Assembly (NCBI GenBank): GCA_937872175.1
Contig: CALMPI010000007.1
Coordinates: forward strand, 1 to 64,000
DNA from: an uncultured Flavobacteriales bacterium
GTDB taxonomy: Bacteria; Bacteroidota; Bacteroidia; Flavobacteriales_F; PHOS-HE28
Direction of reading: 5' to 3'
DNA length: 64,000 bases
Positions within the stretch are counted from its first letter, which is position 1; every line of letters begins with the position of its first letter. The notes beneath the pieces are model-generated. The model saw only the letters and a list, made by a program, of their open reading frames with translations. It had not been told where the DNA came from and did no database searches. Made by a program: the position numbers and the translations under genes. Positions 1 to 7,953 of the stretch are shown here, one piece after another.

Positions 1-39
1 GATCAAGGTTAGGTGTTTCTACTTTCACCTGCACCTGTT

Positions 40-684
40 TCAGGGGGTGCTTACAACACCACTGAAGACGACGAACCCACCTTCTCCGTGGCCGGGCAGC
101 ACAGGCTCCGGTACGGTCATGGTATCCGGGTCCGTGAAGAGGGTCTGGCGGCTTTCGATGGCCACGAGACCATGAGCAGCCAGCAACGTTGCCACCTCCG
201 TGGCGGAATGAAAATGGGCCGTGTGGTAGAATAGGTGCCCTGCCTTCATCGCTTCATACCGTGCACCCAATGCACTATTACGGTCAATGATGCCCACCAC
301 CAGTCTTCCGCCCGGGCGCAGCACCCGCAGGGCCTCCTCGATCGCACGGTCCGTATCGCTCACAAAACATAGCGTGGTCACCATCAATACCATTTCAAAG
401 CGCGCATCCGCGAACGGCAACTGCTCAGCCGTTCCCTTCACCACGTGCACACCCCGCTCCCGGGCCAGCGCCACCATCTCTTCCGAGGGATCCACACCGG
501 TACGGATGCCCAACGGTGCCGCAAAACGACCGGTTCCCACGCCCACCTCAAGACCATCCATCCCAGCCGACATCAAGTCCCGCACGGCAGCCAACTCCGC
601 CGCGTAAGCATATGGATGCCGGTCGAACCATGCCTCGTAACGGGCCACTGCGGTGTTGAAGGGATCAGTTGGGATCATTTGCAT
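40..684 (-). CDS. Class I SAM-dependent methyltransferase
   Basis: A 214-residue cytosolic protein with the Rossmann-type methyltransferase fold. SAM motif I is seen at residues 45-54 (LEVGVGTGRF). An acidic motif II follows (GVDPS, Asp65), then the LPFADARF-type motif near residue 90 and the post-motif LRPGGRLVVGI near residue 120. This layout is that of the Methyltransf_11 family (UbiE/ubiquinone-type). The substrate cannot be told from sequence, and no partner gene is nearby on the same strand. It is transcribed away from the ars-like cassette that starts at about 1.3 kb. The start ATG at 684 has a second ATG two codons later, so the start is uncertain by two residues. Confidence 0.85.
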   Translation of the reverse strand: MQMIPTDPFNTAVARYEAWFDRHPYAYAAELAAVRDLMSAGMDGLEVGVGTGRFAAPLGIRTGVDPSEEMVALARERGVHVVKGTAEQLPFADARFEMVLMVTTLCFVSDTDRAIEEALRVLRPGGRLVVGIIDRNSALGARYEAMKAGHLFYHTAHFHSATEVATLLAAHGLVAIESRQTLFTDPDTMTVPEPVLPGHGEGGFVVFSGVVSTP

Positions 685-744
685 TGCCTCAGGGATGATG
701 TGTTGTTGGATGCACGAAGGTCACCACGAATACACCGGGAACCC

Positions 745-1224
745 ATGACATCCATCAGCGCTCACCAACACGAGGCCGTGGGCGTGTTCCGCCTGTGGCG
801 CGACCTGGGCTATGCCATCGGCGCGCTGGCCACCGGCCTCATCGCCGACCGCTTCGGCATCACGGCTTCCATCCTCGCTATTGGCGGGGTCACGGTGCTC
901 AGCGGCGTTGTGGTGTGGCTGCGCATGCCCAGCGAGCGCAAGTGCATCGAGCCCGATGTTCTGAAGCCGCTGCTCCGCAAACCTGGTTTGCGCGTGGTGG
1001 ATGTGCGCTCACCGGAGGAGTACGCCAGCGGCCACCTGCCGGAAGCGGTCAATATCCCGCTGCCCGAGCTACTGGAACGCGCGCGTAGCTGGTCGCCGAA
1101 GGAGCGGATCATCACCGTGTGTGCGAAGGGTGGCGGGCGCAGCGCACAAGCCGCACAGGTGCTGCGGGATATGGGCTTCGGACGGACGTGGTGGTTGTGC
1201 GGAGGTACGATGGGGTGGAGCTGA
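745..1224 (+). pseudogene. 3' remnant of an MFS transporter-rhodanese fusion gene
   Basis: The reading frame from the ATG at 745 (159 codons) matches the last ~150 residues of the intact MFS-rhodanese protein at 27466-28944. It keeps the last two membrane helices and the whole rhodanese domain, including the active-site Cys126 loop (VCAKGGGRS). The DNA is nearly identical at first: about 57 bases from 775 match 28504 onward without a difference. Upstream of about 770 the match stops, so the N-terminal ~345 residues are missing. It ends TMGWS, slightly longer than the intact copy. The rhodanese part could still be expressed as a membrane-anchored sulfurtransferase, because an ATG and an intact catalytic loop remain. 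It sits just upstream of the ArsR gene. Confidence 0.8.
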
Positions 1225-1272
1225 GGACGCTCATCCTTCCCGTGTGATGATCGTCACCCCACTACACACTTA

Positions 1273-1294
1273 TTCATCGTCCATTTGCGATGAA
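1273..1294. promoter_or_regulatory. Candidate ArsR operator (inverted repeat)
   Basis: A perfect 7-base inverted repeat (TTCATCG, 8-base spacer, CGATGAA) lies 18 bases before the TTG start of the ArsR-family gene. ArsR regulators usually bind such imperfect dyads over their own promoter and release on metal(loid) binding, so this is the likely autoregulatory operator. That role is inferred from position only. Confidence 0.5.
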
Positions 1295-1311
1295 CAAAGA
1301 AGCCACGCACC

Positions 1312-1617
1312 TTGCTCCGCAGTGCCATCGACATCGACTACACCCTTCAGGAGGAGGAGATGGCGCGCTATGCCAAGGCGCTGGGGCATCCTGTGCGCAT
1401 CCGTATCCTGAAGCTCCTTGCCGACCGCGCGTGCTGCTACAATGGCGACCTCACCGAGGAGATCCCCATGGCGCAGAGCACCATCAGCCAGCACCTGAAG
1501 GCCCTTAAGGATGCGGGGCTTATCCAGGGCGAGATCATGCCACCACGCGTGAAGTACTGCATCAACAAGGAGAACTGGAAACACGCGCAGAGCCTGTTCA
1601 AGGACCTGCTGAAGTAG
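1312..1617 (+). CDS. ArsR/SmtB-family winged-helix regulator
   Basis: A 101-residue repressor-type regulator. The winged helix-turn-helix spans about residues 46-75 ([21 protein letters not shown]), with the typical ArsR opening [14 protein letters not shown] at 23-36. A vicinal Cys pair at 41-42 and Cys83 are possible metalloid or thiol-sensing residues. The start is uncertain. TGA at 1291 closes this frame, leaving TTG 1312 or ATG 1360 (85 residues). An ATG at 1290 in another frame would give a more usual N-terminus (MNKEATH...) if one base near 1311 were extra. It heads the cassette running to 4668, with 16 bases to the next gene, and probably represses it through the dyad at 1273-1294. 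Confidence 0.85.
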   Translation: MLRSAIDIDYTLQEEEMARYAKALGHPVRIRILKLLADRACCYNGDLTEEIPMAQSTISQHLKALKDAGLIQGEIMPPRVKYCINKENWKHAQSLFKDLLK

Positions 1618-1633
1618 TCAACCCAACGAACCC

Positions 1634-1867
1634 ATGAAGACCATCAAAGTGCTCGGCACCGGCTGTGCCAAATGCAAGTCCACCGTTGCGCATGCCGAAG
1701 AAGCCGTGAAGCAGAGCGGCGTGGAGGCCCAGGTGATCAAGGTGGAGGACATCATGGAGATCATGAAGTACAACATCCTCACCACGCCCGCCTTGGTGCT
1801 GGATGAGCAGGTGATGATCAAGGGACGCGTGCCCAGCGTGGAAGAGATCGCGACCCTGCTTCGCTGA
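1634..1867 (+). CDS. Mini-thioredoxin (redox-active disulfide protein 2 type)
   Basis: A 77-residue thioredoxin-fold protein without a signal peptide. It has a CxxC centre at Cys11-Ala-Lys-Cys14 directly after the first strand (VLGTGCAKC) and the cis-proline motif TTP at 50-52. Length and motif match the small 'redox-active disulfide protein 2' family (TIGR00412), commonly encoded next to ArsP-type permeases. It probably supplies or relays electrons, or hands over a thiol-bound metalloid. Its stop is two bases before the permease start, so co-translation is likely. By position it could play the ArsE part of an ArsEFG-like set, but that assignment is a guess. Confidence 0.85.
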   Translation: MKTIKVLGTGCAKCKSTVAHAEEAVKQSGVEAQVIKVEDIMEIMKYNILTTPALVLDEQVMIKGRVPSVEEIATLLR

Positions 1868-1869
1868 GC

Positions 1870-2844
1870 ATGTTCGACTGGCTCGACAGCCTGATCGCGT
1901 GGCTGGTGTACGACACCATCGGCCTGGATGCGGCCACGCATTGGGGGCAGGCGCTGCACTTCTTCTTCTACGACTCGATCAAGATCCTGATCCTGCTGTT
2001 CCTGGTCACCTTCCTCATGGGGATCGTGAACGCCTACTTCCCCATCGACCGCATCCGCAACTTCCTCTCGCGCAACAAACTCTACGGCGGCGAATACCTG
2101 CTGGCCTCCACTTTCGGGGCCATCACCCCCTTCTGCTCGTGCAGTTCGGTGCCCCTGTTCATCGGCTTCGTGAAGGGCGGCATCCCCATGGGCGTCACGC
2201 TCGCCTTCCTGATCACCTCGCCGCTGGTGAACGAAGTGGCCATCGCCATCTTCATCGGCATGTTCGGCGTGAAGACCACGCTCCTCTATGCGGCCAGCGG
2301 CATCCTGCTGGGCACCATCGGCGGCTATGTGCTGGGGCGCTTCCGGCTGGAACGCTTCCTGACGCCCTGGGTGCAAGGCGTGATCCAACAGGCCGAGATG
2401 GAAGGCGCGTACGACGGCGAGCAACTCACCTTCTCCCAGCGCCTTCCCGGCGTGGCCCGCGAGGCCCTGGGGATCGTGAAAAGCGTGATCCTCTACGTGC
2501 TCATCGGCATCGGCATCGGAGCGCTCATGCACGGATTCGTGCCCACAGGCTTCTTCGAGAAGTACATCAGCGCCGACAACCCGCTGGCCGTGCCGCTGGC
2601 GGTGATCCTGGGTGTGCCCATGTACGCCAACGCCGCGGGCGTGCTGCCGGTGATCCAAGTGCTGGTGCAAAAAGGTGTTCCGCTGGGAACTGCGATCGCG
2701 TTCATGATGGCCGTGATCGGTCTTTCACTGCCCGAAGCCACCCTGTTGAAGAAGGTGATGACCATGAAGCTCATCGCCATCTTCTTCGGCACGGTGGCCA
2801 TCTTCATCATCCTCAGCGGCTACCTCTTCAACGCGATCCTGTGA
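1870..2844 (+). CDS. ArsP/DUF318-type permease
   Basis: A 324-residue polytopic inner-membrane protein of the UPF0718/COG0701 permease family, which includes the organoarsenical exporter ArsP. The signature is the cysteine-rich segment FCSCSSVPLFIG (Cys at 89 and 91) at a membrane helix, followed by the ITSPLVNEVAI motif. A second half-repeat (GVPMYANAAGVLP) comes later. About eight hydrophobic helices are visible. Family members export trivalent organoarsenicals or form thiol-linked transport with adjacent mini-thioredoxins. Here the mini-thioredoxin lies immediately upstream and the FmdE-like lipoprotein start overlaps the stop (GTGA), which argues for one operon. The real substrate is unknown. 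Confidence 0.85.
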   Translation: MFDWLDSLIAWLVYDTIGLDAATHWGQALHFFFYDSIKILILLFLVTFLMGIVNAYFPIDRIRNFLSRNKLYGGEYLLASTFGAITPFCSCSSVPLFIGFVKGGIPMGVTLAFLITSPLVNEVAIAIFIGMFGVKTTLLYAASGILLGTIGGYVLGRFRLERFLTPWVQGVIQQAEMEGAYDGEQLTFSQRLPGVAREALGIVKSVILYVLIGIGIGALMHGFVPTGFFEKYISADNPLAVPLAVILGVPMYANAAGVLPVIQVLVQKGVPLGTAIAFMMAVIGLSLPEATLLKKVMTMKLIAIFFGTVAIFIILSGYLFNAIL

Positions 2845-3533
2845 AGTGGACCCTGGCCATAGCACTGTTGTTCGCAGCCTGTTCCGCGCCGGAAAGTGCG
2901 AAGACCGCAGGGTCCCCTCCTTCGTCGGGAGACCCTTCGGAGGTCAGCTGGCGCGTGCTGGACACCGACTTCAGCAAGGGGCGCCTGGGCCATGAGCAGA
3001 CCGTGACCATGGATGACCTGATCCGGTTCCACGGGCATTGGTGCGACGGCCTCGTGGTGGGCGCGCTGGGTCTCGGAGAGGCCATGAAGCAACTGTACCC
3101 GAATGCGCCCATCGACCGCACCGACCTGCGCATCCTCAGCCGTTCCTCGCCCTGCCTCACCGATGTGGCCGTGATGCTCACCGGTGGACGGATGCAGTTC
3201 GGCACCTTTCAGGTGAGCGATACGTTGCCCGGTCTGTACATCGTGCAACGCATCAGTGATGGGCGTGCCTTCAGCGTGAAGCTGCAGCCCGGTGTGAAGC
3301 CCGCCGCCATCGACAGCTTGACCCCGTTGGCCGTGCGCCAGATGCTCTCCCCCTGCGGCCTCGATTCGCTCCAGGCCATCGAAGCCGCTTTCGGTGCCGA
3401 CCTGCTCGCTCGAGACCCGAAGACCACGTTCACGGTTGAGGAACTGCCCGGCTTCCAATGGCCGATGACCGCCTTCACCACCTACACCAAGACCGATATT
3501 CTGAACAAGAACGCGCCCCGGTGCGCACATTGA
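2841..3533 (+). CDS. FmdE-like metal-binding lipoprotein
   Basis: A 230-residue exported protein. The GTG start at 2841 overlaps the permease stop by four bases. The N-terminus is a lipoprotein signal (lipobox FAAC, Cys14). The mature part carries the FmdE-family motif HGHWCDG at residues 64-70 (His64, His66, Cys68) and a second cysteine site SSPCLTD near 102-108. This pattern fits PF02663 (FmdE), whose members bind zinc or other metals. FmdE was named from a formylmethanofuran dehydrogenase operon, but no such pathway is present here. In this cassette a metal or metalloid chaperone or sensor on the periplasmic face is more likely. This is inference; no catalytic role is claimed. Confidence 0.75.
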   Translation: MKWTLAIALLFAACSAPESAKTAGSPPSSGDPSEVSWRVLDTDFSKGRLGHEQTVTMDDLIRFHGHWCDGLVVGALGLGEAMKQLYPNAPIDRTDLRILSRSSPCLTDVAVMLTGGRMQFGTFQVSDTLPGLYIVQRISDGRAFSVKLQPGVKPAAIDSLTPLAVRQMLSPCGLDSLQAIEAAFGADLLARDPKTTFTVEELPGFQWPMTAFTTYTKTDILNKNAPRCAH

Positions 3534-3541
3534 ACCGCCCC

Positions 3542-3961
3542 ATGAAGCACCTGCTCCACCTCTCCTTCCTCGCGCTCGGCCTCTTCCTTACGGCCTACAC
3601 CAGCAACGCGCAGCAACCGGCGAAGCCAACAGCCACGCGTATCGATGTGATCGACTTCCACACCGACCATCGCTGCAAGACCTGCCTCACCATCCAGTCG
3701 CTCACCGAGGAAGTGCTCAACACCACTTTCGCGGCCGAGAAGAAGGCCGGCACCATCACCTTCCGGCTGGTGAACGTGGACGATGCCGCGAACGCGAAGG
3801 TGGCCGAGGACTTCGGCGCATACGGCACCGCGCTCTTCCTGCATGTCCACAAGAACGGCAAGGCCGAGAAGATCGACCTCACCGAGTGGTCCTTCATGAA
3901 GGCCAATGACGACGCCGCATTCAAGGCCGAGCTCACGGCACGCCTGAAGGCCCTCCTCTGA
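3542..3961 (+). CDS. arsF: ArsF-family thioredoxin-like protein
   Basis: A 139-residue exported protein with a clear signal peptide (cleavage near SNAQ, residue 24). A thioredoxin-like domain follows, with strand VIDFHT, then a Cys pair at HRCKTC (Cys45, Cys48). This matches the family annotated as nitrophenyl compound nitroreductase subunit ArsF, whose type member works with ArsE to reduce nitroaromatic arsenicals (recalled, not checked). The next gene is an ArsG-like permease, the expected partner. The stop overlaps the arsG start (TGATG). The start is the ATG at 3542, eight bases after the FmdE-like stop. Confidence 0.75.
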   Translation: MKHLLHLSFLALGLFLTAYTSNAQQPAKPTATRIDVIDFHTDHRCKTCLTIQSLTEEVLNTTFAAEKKAGTITFRLVNVDDAANAKVAEDFGAYGTALFLHVHKNGKAEKIDLTEWSFMKANDDAAFKAELTARLKALL

Positions 3962-4668
3962 TGGAGTGGCTCCGCGATCTGGCCATGGCGCGCGAAGCGC
4001 CCGCATTAGCGGCCTTCGCCTTGGGCCTGCTCACGGCCGTCGCACCCTGTCCGCTGGCCACCAACATCAGCGCCACGGCCTACATCGCCCGTGAACTGAA
4101 GTACCCGCGTGCCGCGCTCATCAGCGGACTGCTCTACACCATCGGTCGCGCGCTGAGCTATAGCGTGCTGGGCATGGTGCTCTACTGGGGCGCGAGCAAG
4201 TTCCATGTGGCGCGTTTCTTCCAGAGCAACGGCGAACTCTTCCTGGGTCCGATCCTCGTGCTGCTTGGTCTGGTCTTGCTCGGTGTGATCAAGATCGGCA
4301 GTGGCACCGGCGATGGCCTCATCAACCGCTTCACCGAACGCTTCAAGGACAAAGGGCACCTAGGCGCGCTGGTGCTGGGTGTGCTCTTCGCGCTGGCCTT
4401 CTGCCCATACAGCGGTGCGCTCTTCTTCGGCTCGCTCATCCCCATGACCCTCGCTCCCAACGGCGGACTACACCTGCCTGTGATCTTCGCCATCGGCACG
4501 GGCCTCCCTGTCATGCTCTTCTCCGTGGTGATGGCCTACAGCGCGAACCAACTCGGGCGCGTGTTCAAGGCCGTGCGACAAGTGGAGAAGGTGATGCGCT
4601 ACGTGGCGGGGGTGGTGTTCGTGCTAACGGGTCTGTACTACATCGGGATCTTTATGAAGGTGTGGTGA
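3961..4668 (+). CDS. arsG: ArsG-family (CcdA/DsbD-like) efflux permease
   Basis: A 235-residue inner-membrane protein with about six helices. It has the paired cysteine-proline motifs typical of CcdA/DsbD-like transmembrane thiol transporters: APCP around Cys30 and FCPYSG around Cys148. Adjacent to an ArsF-like protein it fits the ArsG family, reported to export trivalent aminoaromatic arsenicals. Transmembrane electron transfer to the periplasmic ArsF-like Cys pair, as in DsbD/CcdA, is an equally reasonable role from the motifs alone. It is the last gene of the cassette; a 205-base gap follows. Confidence 0.75.
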   Translation: MEWLRDLAMAREAPALAAFALGLLTAVAPCPLATNISATAYIARELKYPRAALISGLLYTIGRALSYSVLGMVLYWGASKFHVARFFQSNGELFLGPILVLLGLVLLGVIKIGSGTGDGLINRFTERFKDKGHLGALVLGVLFALAFCPYSGALFFGSLIPMTLAPNGGLHLPVIFAIGTGLPVMLFSVVMAYSANQLGRVFKAVRQVEKVMRYVAGVVFVLTGLYYIGIFMKVW

Positions 4669-4751
4669 GGTCCATATACCGGCTGACATCTCCGACTTTC
4701 CAGCGTACGAGCAACTGGGTAGTTGGTCCAGAGCAACTGGGCTCGCGTTGG

Positions 4752-4789
4752 AAGCACTTCAGTTGTAGCGCAGAATATCCGAAGTGCTT
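4752..4789. repeat. 9-base inverted repeat after arsG-like gene
   Basis: In the gap 4669-4873 a perfect 9-base inverted repeat (AAGCACTTC / GAAGTGCTT) is separated by 20 bases. It lies between the ars-like cassette and the next operon. The right position for a weak terminator or an operator, but there is no T-tract. A short direct repeat (GAGCAACTGGG, twice around 4708-4740) lies just upstream. Confidence 0.4.
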
Positions 4790-4873
4790 GACCAATTTCC
4801 CTTTCCGGAGGTGTAAGGTTTCCTGATACCAACGACTTGATGGTCGAAGAGGGTTCAATAGGCCCTCGCTAAC

Positions 4874-5383
4874 ATGACCGATCATACCCGGAACGATGCC
4901 CGATTTGCTCGCCGCCGAGCTGTCCGAAGAATCCTATTCGTGATCCTTGTCGCCGCACTTGTCGGCGGCGCCTACGCCTTCTACCTCTTCAACATGCCGC
5001 AACGCGATGTGCAGGCCACAGCGACGGATGCGCGCATTGAAGCAGGTGCCCTGGCGCAAGAATTCCTGAGCGATGCGAACACCGCCAACGCCAAGTACCT
5101 GGATGCCGAAGGCGATAGTAAGGTGCTGGAGGTAAGCGGCACGGTAAGCAGCATCGAGACCGACCTGAGCGGGCAGTCGGTGGTCACCTTGTCCTCGGAA
5201 GCATCACCGGCAGGGGTGCGCTGCAGCTTCACCGCCGCCACGAACGCACAGGTCGCCGAACTGAGGACTGGTGATGCAGCCACGATCAAAGGCGTGATCC
5301 GCGCTGGTGCATCCTACGACCCGGACTTGGAACTCTACGAGCACGTGGTACTGGAGAAATGCGCGCTCGTTCCATCGAACTGA
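4874..5383 (+). CDS. Membrane-anchored OB-fold (tRNA_anti-like) protein
   Basis: A 169-residue protein with one N-terminal membrane helix (about residues 19-38, after an Arg-rich cytoplasmic start) and a periplasmic domain. The domain has the alternating strands of the OB-fold 'tRNA_anti-like' family: a VLEVSGTVSSIE opening near residue 80 and an AATIKGVI strand near 135. Cys residues near positions 114 and 163 may pair. Members are common in Bacteroidota next to YceI-family genes, as here, where YceI follows after 35 bases. The molecular role is unknown; nucleic acid binding should not be assumed for an exported protein. It opens the run of co-directional genes ending at 11105. Confidence 0.65.
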   Translation: MTDHTRNDARFARRRAVRRILFVILVAALVGGAYAFYLFNMPQRDVQATATDARIEAGALAQEFLSDANTANAKYLDAEGDSKVLEVSGTVSSIETDLSGQSVVTLSSEASPAGVRCSFTAATNAQVAELRTGDAATIKGVIRAGASYDPDLELYEHVVLEKCALVPSN

Positions 5384-5418
5384 AGGACCTGAACACGAAC
5401 ATAAAACACAACACGACC

Positions 5419-5985
5419 ATGAACGCCAAACACCTTCTGCTTCTCGCCGCACTTCCCGCCGCCTTCGCTTTCGCACCCTTGCCCGAGGGCAAGTACGTGA
5501 GCCGCGCGGTCAACATTGAGTTCTTCTCCAGCACCCCGGCCGAGGACATCCGCGCCTCCAACAACACGGGTACGGGCACCATCGACCCCGCCACCGGCGA
5601 GGTCGTATTCAGCATTCCCATGCAAGGCTTCGAGTTCGAGAAGGCGCTCATGCAAAAGCACTTCAACAGTGCCGATTTCCTCGATACCCAGAAGTACCCC
5701 AAGGCCAAGTTCAAAGGGTCCATCACCGATCTCGCGGCGATCGACTTCCACAAGGACGGCACTTACACGGCGAACGTGCGCGGCGAAATGACGATCAAGG
5801 ACAAGACGAATCCAGTGACCACAATGGGTACGGTCACAGTGAAAGATGGGAAGGTGGGTATTGAAAGCAAATTCCCGCTGGTGCTGGCCGACTACGGCGT
5901 GACATTCGCGAAAGGCAAACCCAGCACCAACATCGCCAAGAACGTGGACGTGACCGTGAAAGCCGAATGCACCCACGAACAATGA
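5419..5985 (+). CDS. YceI-family periplasmic lipid-binding protein
   Basis: A 188-residue exported protein: signal peptide of about 18 residues (MNAKHLLLLAALPAAFAFA) and a YceI lipocalin-like barrel. Motifs seen are the central FLDTQKYPKAKF strand pair and ITDLAAIDFHKDGTYTANVRGEMTIKDKTNPVT. YceI proteins bind long isoprenoid or fatty-acyl chains in the periplasm. The start ATG 5419 is chosen over the upstream in-frame ATG at 5359, because only the shorter form begins with a signal peptide. Its stop overlaps the following DinB gene (ATGA). Confidence 0.88.
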   Translation: MNAKHLLLLAALPAAFAFAPLPEGKYVSRAVNIEFFSSTPAEDIRASNNTGTGTIDPATGEVVFSIPMQGFEFEKALMQKHFNSADFLDTQKYPKAKFKGSITDLAAIDFHKDGTYTANVRGEMTIKDKTNPVTTMGTVTVKDGKVGIESKFPLVLADYGVTFAKGKPSTNIAKNVDVTVKAECTHEQ

Positions 5986-6572
5986 GCATATTTGCAGCAA
6001 CCGCTCCGGTGAAAGAGGTGGTGTCGGGATCCGATCATTCGGAACCCCGGCACCACCGAGCGGCCCACCCGCTGGTCGCGCACGCGATTGCGCAGTTCAG
6101 TGAGCTTCACTCGCTCGTGGTACGACTTTCCATCAAGGGTTATGCGGAACCCGTACCGGTGTTGAGCAAGGCCAGCATCGGGCAGCATGTGCGTCACATC
6201 CTGGAGTTCTATCTCTGCTTGATGGAGGCCCGGGCCGGCGAGGTGGACTACGATGCTCGCGTGCGCGACAAGGCACTTGAAACCGAACGCGGGGCCGCCT
6301 TGGTGAAGCTGGAAAAACTATCCGGCTGGTTGAACGGCCTGAAGAACGACGCTCACTTGACCCTGATCGCCGATCACAGCCTGGACGGCAGTTCCAACGA
6401 ACGCATGTCCACCTCCTTGTTCCGCGAACTGGCCTATGCCTTCGACCATGCGATCCATCACATGGCCTTGTTGCGCATCGGCATCGCGCAGCAACATCCA
6501 GAGCTGGAGCTTCATCCTGATTTCGGTGTGGCACCCAGCACGATCCGGAACCGCAACCAATGTGTACGGTAA
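5982..6572 (+). CDS. DinB-like four-helix protein
   Basis: A 196-residue soluble protein of the DinB/YfiT-like superfamily. The metal-site pattern is visible as His in SIGQHVRHILEF (near residue 65) and the paired His of DHAIHHMALL (near residue 162). Such proteins bind Zn or Ni, and some are thiol-dependent S-transferases using bacillithiol or mycothiol. The start at 5982 overlaps the YceI stop by four bases, and its 3' end overlaps the NRDE gene by 13 bases, so translational coupling is likely. The specific reaction is unknown. Confidence 0.75.
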   Translation: MSIFAATAPVKEVVSGSDHSEPRHHRAAHPLVAHAIAQFSELHSLVVRLSIKGYAEPVPVLSKASIGQHVRHILEFYLCLMEARAGEVDYDARVRDKALETERGAALVKLEKLSGWLNGLKNDAHLTLIADHSLDGSSNERMSTSLFRELAYAFDHAIHHMALLRIGIAQQHPELELHPDFGVAPSTIRNRNQCVR

Positions 6573-7303
6573 GCTACTCCCCGTTGCGCGGTGGTGGCCA
6601 TGTGATCACCAGCAACCGCGATGAACGCACCGCGCGCCACGGCAGGCCCGCTGGTCCCTGGATGCATGAGGGTGCCGTGTTGCTGGCACCGAAGGATGCA
6701 TTGACGGGTACCACGTGGATCGCGGCTTCTTCGCTCGGTCGCACGGTGTGCCTGTTGAACGGAGCGGAAGGCACAATGCACTTCGCGGAGCAGCCTGCTC
6801 GAAGTCGTGGCACGGTGCTGCTGGAAATGGCTTCGGCGTTGGATGCTTTGGTCCCGCTTGTGCAGAGCGAATTGACCGACATGCATCCATTCACTCTGAT
6901 CAGTGCCGAGCACCACACCTTGTGGATGCTGCGCTGGGATGGCCGCGACCGTTGCGTGTGTACGCTGGATACCGAACGACCACAGGTGTGGAGCAGCCCC
7001 ACACTGTATGATGAGAGCGTGCGGGCAGAACGCGATGCACACTTCGATCGTATGGTGAAGCGCACCAGCTGGCCCACGCCGGACGATGTGTGGGAGTTCC
7101 ACAACAGACCGCACTTGAGCGACGGCGAACAAGCTGTGGTGATGGAACGCGAAGGCGACCTGCGCACAGTGAGCATCACGCAAGCGATCATGGAACCGAG
7201 CGGACTGGTCACCATGCGCTACCTCGACCTGATCACCGGCGAGGAACGCACCCGCCAGTTGAGCACCAAACCCTTCGACCTGCCGAGCGCGGCCAACGCA
7301 TGA
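6560..7303 (+). CDS. NRDE (TANGO2-like) family protein
   Basis: A 247-residue protein beginning MCTVSY, with the family-defining Asn-Arg-Asp-Glu motif in SNRDERTARHG near residues 18-28 and a GTTWIA motif near 49. An N-terminal Cys2 right after Met suggests an Ntn-hydrolase-like nucleophile once Met is removed; this is known as a possibility for the TANGO2/NRDE fold and inferred here. TANGO2 homologues have been linked to heme trafficking in eukaryotes, but the bacterial role is unsettled. Overlaps both neighbours (13 bases with DinB, 4 bases with the next gene). Confidence 0.85.
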   Translation: MCTVSYSPLRGGGHVITSNRDERTARHGRPAGPWMHEGAVLLAPKDALTGTTWIAASSLGRTVCLLNGAEGTMHFAEQPARSRGTVLLEMASALDALVPLVQSELTDMHPFTLISAEHHTLWMLRWDGRDRCVCTLDTERPQVWSSPTLYDESVRAERDAHFDRMVKRTSWPTPDDVWEFHNRPHLSDGEQAVVMEREGDLRTVSITQAIMEPSGLVTMRYLDLITGEERTRQLSTKPFDLPSAANA

Positions 7304-7950
7304 ACGGACCACAGGACATAGCGATCGCGCTGGCCTGGCCCGCCACCTTGTGCAAGCAGGCCGGTGCATGGTATGATGGACTGATGCACAAGATGAACAT
7401 CAACAGGAACGGGTACTACCAAGTAGGACACGCCGCTCTGGTGCTGCTAAAGCGTGATGCCCAAACGGCGCAGTACTTCGATCTGGGCCGCTACCACGCG
7501 CCAGCCGGCATGGCCCGTGTGCGCAGTGCCGAAACGGACCATGAACTGCGTATCCACACGCCCTTGACATGGCGACCGGACCTAGACGTACCCGTGAACA
7601 TCTGTTCTCTACTGGAAGAAGTAGCGAACAACCGCGCATGCCACGGAGATGGAGTGATGCATTGGTCGGCTGTGGCGGTGGAAGTCGAACACGCGTTGGC
7701 GAAAGCAAAGGCCATGCAAGCACGTGTGTTCATTCCCTACGGCCCTTTCGTTCTTGGCGGCAGCAACTGCTCGCGCTTCGTGAACACCGCGATCCGCGCA
7801 GGGCGGCCGCAACCGTTGGTGGGCTTGGGGCTTACGTTCCCCACCTCGCTATCGCCAACGCCAATCGGCAATGTGCGCACTGTTGGTCGCACCGGGTTGA
7901 TCGGCAAGGTGGACCCCGAGAGCCGTTCTGTCTGGCAACCTTGTTTGTGA
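7300..7950 (+). CDS. Uncharacterised protein (DUF6695-like)
   Basis: A 216-residue protein with no signal peptide. It is rich in conserved-looking short motifs: IALAWPATLCKQAGAWYD at the start, then NGYYQVGHAALVL, YFDLGRYHAP, TDHELRIHTP, and a GGSNCSRFV segment near residue 153. The Cys and His content of these motifs suggests a papain-like or NlpC-like hydrolase arrangement, but this is speculation. It resembles a family I recall as DUF6695, found in flavobacteria. The ATG at 7300 overlaps the NRDE stop (ATGA). Confidence 0.65.
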   Translation: MNGPQDIAIALAWPATLCKQAGAWYDGLMHKMNINRNGYYQVGHAALVLLKRDAQTAQYFDLGRYHAPAGMARVRSAETDHELRIHTPLTWRPDLDVPVNICSLLEEVANNRACHGDGVMHWSAVAVEVEHALAKAKAMQARVFIPYGPFVLGGSNCSRFVNTAIRAGRPQPLVGLGLTFPTSLSPTPIGNVRTVGRTGLIGKVDPESRSVWQPCL

Positions 7951-7953
7951 ACC

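Noticed and set aside
445-744. 100-codon upstream extension of the MFS remnant frame
   Set aside because: The extension is antisense to the methyltransferase and not homologous to the intact MFS protein.
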